The notes: generated from the letters alone by a model not told the origin. Positions 1-5,489 are shown, numbered from the stretch's first letter. The stretch: DNA of 5,596 nt from Actinomycetes bacterium (GCA_021827285.1 JAKAWM010000210.1:1-5596), one strand, 5' to 3'. Made by a program: numbers and translations.

Positions 1-1
1 C

Positions 2-310
2 TCGGAGCGCCACTATGTGGTCGGGTTGGACCTGGCTGAGCGCACCGCTACGGTCGGGCCCCTGGAAGATCTGCTGGTTAGCGAGATCCGGGTCCTGGAC
101 ATGCGCTGGGTGTCCGGGCCCCTACCTGCGGGTGCACCCATAGAAGCCCAGATGAGCGCCCATGGCCGTATTGCCCCGGGCTACTGGGGCGAGGGGATTG
201 TCTCGCTGCGAGAGCCAGTTCGGAGGGTGGCGCCCGGCCAGGCCGTCGTCCTCTACCTGCCCGACCCTCAGGGCGGCGACTTGGTTGTGGGCGGCGGAGC
301 GGCGGCATAG
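2..310 (+). CDS. mnmA: tRNA-specific 2-thiouridylase MnmA, C-terminal fragment (5' end outside window)
   Basis: The reading frame is open from the first bases of the window (S-E-R-H-Y-V-V-G-L-D) to TAG at 308-310, giving 102 residues of a longer protein. The segment matches the C-terminal beta-barrel of MnmA: an RHYVVGLD strand, then VGPLEDLL, then V-L-D-M-R-W, and the closing signature PVRRVAPGQAVVLY followed by a VVGGG end, which corresponds to the family's usual APGQ..V.Y...VLGGG ending. MnmA uses ATP and sulfur from a persulfide relay to make 2-thiouridine at the wobble position of tRNAs for Lys, Glu and Gln in the cytoplasm. The ATP-binding loop and the catalytic cysteines lie upstream of the window, so activity cannot be judged here. 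The GTG at 17 is internal, not a start. A likely intrinsic terminator follows at 349-367. Assignment is by recalled family motifs only. Confidence 0.9.
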   Translation, partial: SERHYVVGLDLAERTATVGPLEDLLVSEIRVLDMRWVSGPLPAGAPIEAQMSAHGRIAPGYWGEGIVSLREPVRRVAPGQAVVLYLPDPQGGDLVVGGGAAA

Positions 311-330
311 GCCAGCTCAGGCCAGTTCAG
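311..330. repeat. 10-bp tandem direct repeat after mnmA stop
   Basis: Two adjacent 10-bp units, GCCAGCTCAG (311-320) and GCCAGTTCAG (321-330), differ at one base. They start right after the mnmA stop codon. The spacing is one helical turn, so a protein-binding role is possible, but a simple slippage duplication is equally likely. No function is claimed. Confidence 0.4.
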
Positions 331-348
331 GTCTCCAGCTTGCCGTGC

Positions 349-367
349 CCGCCAGCCTGGCGGTTTT
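349..367 (+). terminator. Likely Rho-independent terminator of mnmA
   Basis: CCGCCA (349-354) and TGGCGG (358-363) form a perfect GC-rich 6-bp stem with loop GCC, followed directly by TTTT (364-367). The inverted repeat is in fact 7 bp around a single C. It lies 38 nt after the mnmA stop and 37 nt before the ligA start, where a terminator for the upstream unit would be expected. The short T-tract is typical of high-GC genomes but makes termination efficiency uncertain. Confidence 0.6.
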
Positions 368-391
368 GGCATTACGGTCGGCACCCACGGG

Positions 392-397
392 TAGCCT
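392..397 (+). promoter_or_regulatory. Candidate -10 element (TANNNT) for ligA
   Basis: TAGCCT (392-397) ends 7 nt before the ATG at 405, and no purine-rich ribosome-binding site lies in between. In actinobacteria a TANNNT hexamer just upstream of a start codon is typical of leaderless transcripts. The best -35-like match, TTGGCA (366-371), sits 20 nt upstream, which is too far for a standard spacer. Support is positional only. Confidence 0.35.
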
Positions 398-404
398 GTT
401 GGCG

Positions 405-2432
405 ATGGACGGCGCCGACGCTGCCCTCGCCCAGCGGGCGCAGGAGCTGCGAGATCTGATCGCCCACCATAACCGCCGCTACTACGAGCTGGACGACCCG
501 GAGGTAAGCGACGCGGAGTACGACGAGCTGGTAGCCGAGCTCGCCGGCATCGAGCGCGATCACCCAGAGCTGGTAACCGCCGAGTCGCCCACCCAGCACG
601 TGGGAGGCGCTCCCGTGGGCCTTTTCCAGGAGGTCCACCACCGCACCCCCATGATGTCGCTCGACAAGACGGCCAGCTTTGAGGAGCTTCTGGCGTGGGG
701 CAAGCGCATGGAGCGCTACATCTCGGGGGAGGTTGCCTTCACTTGCGAGCTTAAAATTGACGGCTTGGCCATGTCGCTCCTGTACGAGGGTGGCCAGCTG
801 GTCAGAGCGGCCACGAGGGGCAACGGTGAGGTGGGTGAAGACGTGACCGCCAACATCGTTACTATCGGCGCGATACCCAAGCAGCTGGCCGGTTCCCCGC
901 CCGAAGTGCTGGAGGTCCGAGGCGAGGTTTACATGACGACCAGCGCCTTTGAGGAGCTCAACCGCCACCAGGCGGAGATCGGCGCCCGCGTTTTCATCAA
1001 TCCCCGCAACGCCGCCGCCGGCTCGCTCCGCCAGAAGGACCCGGCCATAACCGCGGGAAGGGACTTGTCGTTTTGTGCCTACCAGTTGGGCGACGTGGTT
1101 GGTGGGCCGGCTTTCCGCTACCACCATGAGACCCTCGACTGGCTACGCGAGCTGGCCTTCCCAGTCAGCTCCCACGTCGCCACGGTCCCCAACCTGAGAG
1201 AAGTGGACGAATATTGCACCACTTGGCTGCACCAGCGTCACAGCATCGACTTCGAGATCGACGGGACGGTGGTCAAGGTCGACGACCTGGCTCAGCGCCG
1301 GGAGCTGGGGGCGACATCCCATGCCCCCAGGTGGGCTATCGCCTATAAATTTCCACCCGAAGAAAAAAACACCCTCTTGAAGGACATCATGGTTTCGATC
1401 GGCCGGACAGGCAAGGCAACCCCGTTTGCCATCCTGGAGCCGGTCGTGGTCGGCGGGGCGACCGTCCAGCTGGCGACCTTGCACAACGAGGACCAGGTCA
1501 GGGCCAAAGACGTGCGGCCCGGTGACACCGTGGTCGTGCGCCGGGCTGGCGATGTGATCCCCGAGGTACGGGGCCCCGTGCTGGCCCTTCGGCCCGAGGG
1601 CCTGCCGGCGTGGACCTTCCCCGCGACCTGTCCCATCTGCGGCTCTCCGTTGCAGCGCCTGGCTGGCGAGGCGGACACCTACTGCATGAATGTCGATTGC
1701 CCGGGCCAGCAAGTGCAACGGATCACCCACTTTGCTTCCCGGGGGGCTATGGACATCGAGGGCCTGGGCGAGCGGACGGTCGCTCTGTTCTGCCGTGAAG
1801 GCTTGCTAGCCGACGTGGCCGACATCTATTCGTTGGACTACGACCGTGTGCAAGGTTTTGAAGGTTTTGGCTCCATTTCGGTCTCCAACCTGGCTGGAGC
1901 GATCGAAACGTCCAAGTCCCGGCCCCTGGCCAACCTGCTGGTCGGTTTGTCCATCCGCCATCTGGGCGCCAATGGCAGCCAGGTACTTGCTCGGTCGGCC
2001 GGGCACCTGGACAGGATCATGGACGCCCCCGAGGCAGATATCGCCGCCATCGAGGGCATCGGGCCGGTTATCGCGGCGAGCGTGAAGCGCTTCTTCTCAT
2101 TGCCCCGAAACCGCGAAGTGGTAGAGCGCCTCCGCCGGGCCGGCCTCAACTTTGCTGGCCCTGGCGAGCCAGGGCAGCCCCAGACCTTGGCCGGTAAGTC
2201 GATCGTCGTGACCGGCACCCTGCAACGCTGGTCACGAGAGGAGGCGGAGGCGGCCATAAAAGCCAGAGGAGGTAAGGCGCCAGGCAGCGTGTCGGCCAAG
2301 ACGACGGCGGTGGTTGTGGGGTCGGACCCCGGAAGCGCAAAGCTCTCCAAGGCGGCTGACCTGGCGATCCCGCTGCTGGGCGAGGAGGCCTTTGAAAGCC
2401 TGCTGCAGACGGGCCAGCTTCCCGAGCACTGA
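405..2432 (+). CDS. ligA: NAD-dependent DNA ligase LigA
   Basis: The product is 675 residues, a normal LigA length (about 670). It seals nicks in duplex DNA using NAD+ in replication (Okazaki fragments) and repair. Domain order is complete. Domain Ia (about 1-72) has the NAD-binding Y26-Y27 and D36/Y39/D40 cluster. The nucleotidyltransferase domain (73-318) has the AMP-accepting K117 in the KIDG motif, TRGNGEVGEDVT, NPRNAAAGSLRQ, K291 in EIDGTVVKV and K315 in YKFP. An OB fold (about 319-404) contains GRTG and ATLHN. The Cys4 zinc finger is C409, C412, C427 and C432. Helix-hairpin-helix repeats (434-590) include IEGLGE and IEGIGP, and a C-terminal BRCT domain spans about 593-671. ATG405 is chosen because it places K117 close to E. 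coli K115. The in-frame GTG at 345 would put the terminator hairpin inside the gene. No recognisable Shine-Dalgarno precedes ATG405. Confidence 0.98.
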   Translation: MDGADAALAQRAQELRDLIAHHNRRYYELDDPEVSDAEYDELVAELAGIERDHPELVTAESPTQHVGGAPVGLFQEVHHRTPMMSLDKTASFEELLAWGKRMERYISGEVAFTCELKIDGLAMSLLYEGGQLVRAATRGNGEVGEDVTANIVTIGAIPKQLAGSPPEVLEVRGEVYMTTSAFEELNRHQAEIGARVFINPRNAAAGSLRQKDPAITAGRDLSFCAYQLGDVVGGPAFRYHHETLDWLRELAFPVSSHVATVPNLREVDEYCTTWLHQRHSIDFEIDGTVVKVDDLAQRRELGATSHAPRWAIAYKFPPEEKNTLLKDIMVSIGRTGKATPFAILEPVVVGGATVQLATLHNEDQVRAKDVRPGDTVVVRRAGDVIPEVRGPVLALRPEGLPAWTFPATCPICGSPLQRLAGEADTYCMNVDCPGQQVQRITHFASRGAMDIEGLGERTVALFCREGLLADVADIYSLDYDRVQGFEGFGSISVSNLAGAIETSKSRPLANLLVGLSIRHLGANGSQVLARSAGHLDRIMDAPEADIAAIEGIGPVIAASVKRFFSLPRNREVVERLRRAGLNFAGPGEPGQPQTLAGKSIVVTGTLQRWSREEAEAAIKARGGKAPGSVSAKTTAVVVGSDPGSAKLSKAADLAIPLLGEEAFESLLQTGQLPEH

Positions 2433-2436
2433 ACCC

Positions 2437-2501
2437 GGGGCAAACGGCCAGCTGCCCCAGCCCTGAGGGGCTATGGCCTACCTCAGAGGTGACCTAAGGC
2501 C
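2437..2501 (+). other. Cluster of short hairpins after ligA, possible weak terminator
   Basis: Three inverted repeats follow the ligA stop. GGGGCA (2437-2442) pairs with TGCCCC (2453-2458). AGCCC (2459-2463) pairs with GGGCT (2468-2472) across TGAG. GGCCT (2475-2479) pairs with AGGCC (2497-2501), enclosing the small palindrome AGGTGACCT (2487-2495). None is followed by a T-tract, so a Rho-independent terminator is not demonstrated. They could slow polymerase, protect the mRNA 3' end, or mean nothing in a GC-rich spacer. Confidence 0.3.
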
Positions 2502-2526
2502 CTACTGCTAGGACTTCTGGGCCGTT

Positions 2527-2547
2527 GAACATGGAAGGACCATGTTC
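2527..2547 (+). promoter_or_regulatory. Start-codon hairpin: perfect 8-bp inverted repeat with SD in loop
   Basis: GAACATGG (2527-2534) and CCATGTTC (2540-2547) are perfectly complementary and separated by AAGGA (2535-2539). AAGGA is the core of the Shine-Dalgarno sequence, and the ATG of the downstream gene (2542-2544) lies in the 3' arm. In mRNA this would present the SD in a 5-nt loop and bury the AUG in the stem. As DNA it is a two-fold symmetric 21-bp site that could be an operator. SD-to-ATG spacing is only 2 nt, shorter than usual. The symmetry is seen directly; the role is inferred. Confidence 0.55.
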
Positions 2548-3018
2548 GTTCAGGATTTCATGATCGTTGATCGGCCGGCCAGCGAGGTCATCGCCCAGCT
2601 TCGGGACGGGGCCGTCCTGGGGCGGGCGGCCGAAGAGGCGGGCGAGGAGCTCGGCGATTTCCGGATCAAGGTGGGGCCAAAGAGCTGGCCTCCTCTCTTG
2701 GCCAAGACCGTCGAGGTCACCCTGGGGCCCGTGCGCCGTCACGACGACGTGACGTTGCTGGCCTTCTCGTGGCGGGCCGCTGGCTACCCTTCCCTTTTCC
2801 CGGCATTGGACGCCGACCTGGAGGTGAGCCCTATCGGGGAGAGCCAAAGCGAAGTGTCCCTCCAGGGACGCTACGAACCCCCAGGGGGTACGCCGGGCAA
2901 AGTGGCCGACCGCCTGGTCTTGCACCGGCTGGCCGATGCCACCATAAGAGCCTTCCTGTCCCGGCTGGCACTGGGGCTCGAAGCTGGTCGGAGCCAGACG
3001 GTGGACGATCCCGTCTAG
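2542..3018 (+). CDS. SRPBCC/START-like small protein, function unknown
   Basis: The 158-residue protein has no signal peptide or membrane helix, so it should be cytoplasmic. It has the layout of a SRPBCC (START/polyketide cyclase-like) hydrophobic-ligand barrel. An N-terminal strand (about 2-9) is followed by DRPASEVIAQL (10-20), the usual D-x-P-x-x-x-V-helix. Alternating strands run from about 55 to 110 (AKTVEVTLGPV, VTLLAFSWRA, ALDADLEVSPI, SEVSLQGRYEPP). A long C-terminal helix (about 118-147, GKVADRLVLHRLADATIRAFL) follows, as is typical of actinobacterial members with a Y-PP-G..DR..LHR pattern. The ligand cannot be deduced and no catalytic residues are evident. ATG2542 keeps the first beta strand. 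The alternative ATG2560, preceded by AGGA, would remove it. The gene sits 109 nt after ligA and 140 nt before the kinase start, so an operon is uncertain. Confidence 0.8.
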   Translation: MFVQDFMIVDRPASEVIAQLRDGAVLGRAAEEAGEELGDFRIKVGPKSWPPLLAKTVEVTLGPVRRHDDVTLLAFSWRAAGYPSLFPALDADLEVSPIGESQSEVSLQGRYEPPGGTPGKVADRLVLHRLADATIRAFLSRLALGLEAGRSQTVDDPV

Positions 3019-3087
3019 CTTTAGCGGGGGTACGTGACCGGCCTTTAGTGAGCCAACCTGGCCGCTTGAGGCCTTCCCGCCGCGCAG

Positions 3088-3106
3088 AAGCAGCTAGAGC
3101 TGCTTT
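3088..3106 (+). terminator. Hairpin after SRPBCC gene, possible terminator
   Basis: AAGCAGC (3088-3094) and GCTGCTT (3099-3105) form a perfect 7-bp stem with loop TAGA, extendable by a G-T pair (3087/3106). The T run (3104-3106) mostly lies inside the stem and is followed by AGGG, so it is a poor classical terminator. It is 70 nt downstream of the SRPBCC stop codon and 53 nt before the kinase start. Confidence 0.35.
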
Positions 3107-3107
3107 A

Positions 3108-3139
3108 GGGCGCCCGGCATCCCCCAATTTTGGGGCGCC
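3108..3139 (+). other. Overlapping inverted repeats upstream of the kinase gene
   Basis: CCCCA (3122-3126) and TGGGG (3131-3135) flank ATTT, a 5-bp hairpin that is part of a 14-bp palindrome (3122-3135). GGCGCCC (3109-3115) is complementary to GGGCGCC (3133-3139), forming a longer alternative stem that uses the same GGG bases. GGGCGCCC (3108-3115) is also self-palindromic. The two stems exclude each other, as in attenuators, but no leader peptide or T-tract accompanies them. Confidence 0.35.
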
Positions 3140-3143
3140 GTGT

Positions 3144-3152
3144 GGGTACCCT
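3144..3152 (+). promoter_or_regulatory. Candidate -10 element overlapping a palindrome before the kinase start
   Basis: TACCCT (3147-3152) fits TANNNT and ends 6 nt before GTG3159, exactly the -12 to -7 placement if transcription begins at the G of the start codon. The palindrome GGGTACCC (3144-3151) overlaps it and could serve as an operator half or be chance. No convincing -35 hexamer lies at the right distance. There is no good Shine-Dalgarno before the GTG. Confidence 0.35.
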
Positions 3153-3158
3153 TTTCAG

Positions 3159-5489
3159 GTGGCATTACCACACAGTGTCGAGTTGGTCGGGCGTGTGCTC
3201 GGAGAGCGCTACCGCCTCTTGCGAGCCGTTGGCACTGGGGCATCAGCTCATGTTTACGTAGCCGAGGACACCCGTTTGCGCCGCCGGGTGGCGGTCAAGG
3301 TGCTCCACCCAGCCTTGGCCGGAGACCAGTCGTTCCTGCGGCGCTTCCGGGCTGAGGCCCAGAGCATTGCTTCTCTCCGCCACGCCAGCATCTGCCGGGT
3401 GTACGACTGGGGAGAGGACGACGGCGATCCCTACCTTGTCATGGAGCTGCTCGAGGGGGGTAGCCTGCGCTCCCTCCTGGACAGCGGTTACCGGCTCGGT
3501 GTTAGCCAGGCGGCCGCCCTGGCGGTGGACGCGGCGTCCGCGTTGCAGTACGCCCACTCCAGAGGTCTTGTGCACCGGGACATAAAGCCAGCCAACCTGC
3601 TCTTCGACGAAGAAGGTCACGTCAGCATCGCGGACTTCGGCATTGCCCGCGCCCTAGCCGAGGCCACCTGGACCGAGCCTATGGGTGCCATCGTTGGCAC
3701 CGCTCGCTACGCGGCCCCAGAGCAGCTCAAAGGGATGGCTTTGGACGGCCGCGCCGATGTCTACGCGCTGGCCTTGGTACTGGTGGAAGCCGTGACCGGC
3801 ACTGTGCCCTTCGCTCTGGACACGACGCTTGGCACCCTCATGGCCAGGGTCACCAAACCCCTCATCATCCCGGCGGAGCTGGGCAGGCTCCGGCCTGTCC
3901 TGGAGCAGGCGGCGACGACCGAGCCCGAAGAGCGCTTGGACGCAAGAGGTTTTGCCGACGCTGTTGCCGCCGTCACCAGGCACCTGCCGGTACCCGAACC
4001 GCTGCCTCTCAAGAGCCTGGGCAGTGCCAGCCTGGCGATATTGGACGGGGTGGTTGAGCCTACCGAACTGGCCGGTGGCCGGCAGCGCCCGGCCGGGGCC
4101 GGTCTGACCATCCTGGCCAACGACCTCGTCGTAGGCGTCCCATCCGCCGCGGGGGAGCCTTCCATCCCCGAGGCGCCCGTCTCGGAGAAAATGCCGGCGA
4201 GCGATGAGGCAGCGGTAACCGGCTCTCGTACGTCAAACCGCCTCGATGACCCGTCCCTTCCTCCCGACCTGTCTGCCCCATGGGGGTTCTCGGCCTCGCT
4301 GCCAGGGCCCGCGGTTGCTGAGCCTGGCCCGCCTACAGGGCCCGCGGTTGCTGAGCCTGGCCCGCCTACAGGGCCCGCGGTTGCTGAGCCTGGCCCGCCT
4401 GCCGGGTCCGCGGGTATAGCTTCCCCCTCCGGTGGGGCCAACGGGCTGACTGATATTGGCGGAGCTATCCCGATGCCCACCGGCCGCGAAGAGGGTTGGG
4501 AGGACGACGTTGAGGACATGGGCGCTTTGCGGGCTGGTCGCAGGTGGGCCGGTCGCAGGTGGGCCGTCCGCTCGGCCCTGGTGGTGGTCGTTCTCGCGCT
4601 GGTGGCCGCCGGTGTGGCGGCGGCGCTGATGCTCCTGCGCCCCGCACCCTCTTACGCCGTTCCCCCGCTCAGGGGGCGAACTGAGGCCCAAGCGCGCTCC
4701 CTCCTGGTCACCCGGCATCTCCAACTTCTTATCGTCGGACGGCAGTGGGACGCTGAACCGAAGGGTGAGGTGGTGGCCCAGTCGCCTTCTCCTGGCGTCA
4801 AGCTGCCGGCCAAAGGGGCGGTGTCGGTTACTCTGTCCGAGGGCCCCCAGCCTGTCCCCGTCCCGAGCTTGGGCACCTTGACCTTGGCCCAAGCTGGGCG
4901 GGTGCTCCGTTCGGCCGGCCTTGTGATGGGCCCGATCGCTCGGCACACGAGCATGACAGTCCCCAAGGGTGTGGTGATCTCGTGGTCCTTCGCCGGGCGG
5001 TCGGTCGTCCCTGGCACCGCCGTCGGAGTGGTTGTTTCAGCGGGCAAACCCATGGCTACCGTGCCCAGTTACGGTGCGGGGACAACCAGTTATGCAGAGA
5101 TGCGGCGGCTGCTGGCCGCCGCTGGCTTCGCCGTGGCCGAAACCACCACCTACAGCGATACGGTGCCCTCAGGTGACGTGGTCGCCGTCAGCCCGCCACC
5201 GGGAGCAAGCCTCGTGGTCGGTACGACGGTCACTGTCACGGTCTCGCTCGGGCCTCACATGGTGGTGGTCCCCCAAAGCATCGTGGGCATGTCCGTCGAC
5301 CAGGCGGCTAACGAGCTCTACACGGTCGGCCTGGGCGTTTATGGTGTCCAGGGAAACCTGCGGGCACCGGTGACAGGGAGCCAGCCGGGGGTGGGCACCT
5401 CCATCCGTTATGGCAGCTCGGTCATCTTGGTCACCGGGCCTCCTGCGGGCCAGGGGCCGCCGTTAGGCTCGCCGCATGGAGGCAATTGA
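3159..5489 (+). CDS. Membrane Ser/Thr protein kinase with PASTA repeats (PknB-like)
   Basis: This 776-residue single-pass kinase should phosphorylate cytoplasmic proteins on Ser/Thr in response to cell-wall fragments bound outside. The kinase domain (about 12-275) has the glycine loop GTGASAHV, K47 in AVKV, alpha-C E66, catalytic HRDIKPAN with D141 and N146, D159 of DFG and E188 of APE, so it looks active. A Pro/Ala-rich linker (276-471) carries an 11-residue tandem repeat (383-415). A basic RRWAGRRWAVR stretch precedes one membrane helix (472-493), giving an N-in topology. Four PASTA-like repeats follow outside (about 499-563, 564-630, 631-699, 700-761), then a 15-residue Gly/Pro tail. GTG3159 is chosen because it gives a short N-terminus before GRVLGERY; the frame stays open upstream without sequence resembling the family. 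The family (PknB, Stk1, PrkC) controls wall synthesis and division. It overlaps the next gene by 14 nt. Confidence 0.93.
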   Translation: MALPHSVELVGRVLGERYRLLRAVGTGASAHVYVAEDTRLRRRVAVKVLHPALAGDQSFLRRFRAEAQSIASLRHASICRVYDWGEDDGDPYLVMELLEGGSLRSLLDSGYRLGVSQAAALAVDAASALQYAHSRGLVHRDIKPANLLFDEEGHVSIADFGIARALAEATWTEPMGAIVGTARYAAPEQLKGMALDGRADVYALALVLVEAVTGTVPFALDTTLGTLMARVTKPLIIPAELGRLRPVLEQAATTEPEERLDARGFADAVAAVTRHLPVPEPLPLKSLGSASLAILDGVVEPTELAGGRQRPAGAGLTILANDLVVGVPSAAGEPSIPEAPVSEKMPASDEAAVTGSRTSNRLDDPSLPPDLSAPWGFSASLPGPAVAEPGPPTGPAVAEPGPPTGPAVAEPGPPAGSAGIASPSGGANGLTDIGGAIPMPTGREEGWEDDVEDMGALRAGRRWAGRRWAVRSALVVVVLALVAAGVAAALMLLRPAPSYAVPPLRGRTEAQARSLLVTRHLQLLIVGRQWDAEPKGEVVAQSPSPGVKLPAKGAVSVTLSEGPQPVPVPSLGTLTLAQAGRVLRSAGLVMGPIARHTSMTVPKGVVISWSFAGRSVVPGTAVGVVVSAGKPMATVPSYGAGTTSYAEMRRLLAAAGFAVAETTTYSDTVPSGDVVAVSPPPGASLVVGTTVTVTVSLGPHMVVVPQSIVGMSVDQAANELYTVGLGVYGVQGNLRAPVTGSQPGVGTSIRYGSSVILVTGPPAGQGPPLGSPHGGN
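4303..4401 (+). repeat. 33-bp tandem repeat, three copies, in the kinase linker
   Basis: Units start at 4303, 4336 and 4369. Copies 1 and 2 are identical, and copy 3 differs only at its last base. A degenerate fourth start follows at 4402-4413. The 33-bp period preserves the frame and encodes GPAVAEPGPPT repeated in the disordered Pro-rich linker (residues 383-415). The near-perfect DNA identity, including third codon positions, implies recent duplication or ongoing homogenisation. Confidence 0.97.
4536..4565 (+). repeat. 15-bp exact tandem duplication before the membrane helix
   Basis: The unit GGTCGCAGGTGGGCC occurs at 4536-4550 and again at 4551-4565 without mismatch. It encodes GRRWA twice, doubling the Arg/Trp content of the cytoplasmic juxtamembrane segment immediately before the transmembrane helix. 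The duplicated positive charges reinforce the inside-facing topology. Confidence 0.95.

Noticed and set aside
162..404. Upstream in-frame extension of ligA to 162 or GTG345
   Set aside because: It overlaps mnmA in another frame, would place a terminator-like hairpin in the coding region, and resembles no LigA N-terminus. ATG405 puts the catalytic lysine at the expected position.
372..1127. 251-codon open frame on the - strand opposite ligA
   Set aside because: It is antisense to clearly conserved ligase codons and has no recognisable domain. Long antisense frames are expected in high-GC coding sequence.
2527..2547. LexA/SOS box at the SRPBCC start
   Set aside because: The GAAC and GTTC ends are present, but they are separated by 13 bp rather than the 4 bp of the Gram-positive LexA consensus.
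3066..3100. Sigma-70-type promoter with TTGAGG (3066-3071) as -35
   Set aside because: No acceptable -10 hexamer is found at 16-19 nt; the nearest, TAGAGC at 3095, is too far and lies within a hairpin.
2769..3158. Upstream in-frame extension of the kinase to 2769
   Set aside because: It lies over the SRPBCC gene in another frame and has low-complexity Arg/Pro/Gly composition typical of an out-of-frame GC-rich reading. The kinase homology begins just after 3159.
4303..4413. CRISPR-like repeat array
   Set aside because: The repeats are directly contiguous with no unique spacers, keep the reading frame, and lie inside a protein linker.
3761..4946. Two long - strand open frames (252 and 237 codons) opposite the kinase gene
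   Set aside because: They are shadows of the GC-rich kinase linker. Their repetitive Gly/Pro/Ser content comes from the 33-bp tandem repeat read backwards.
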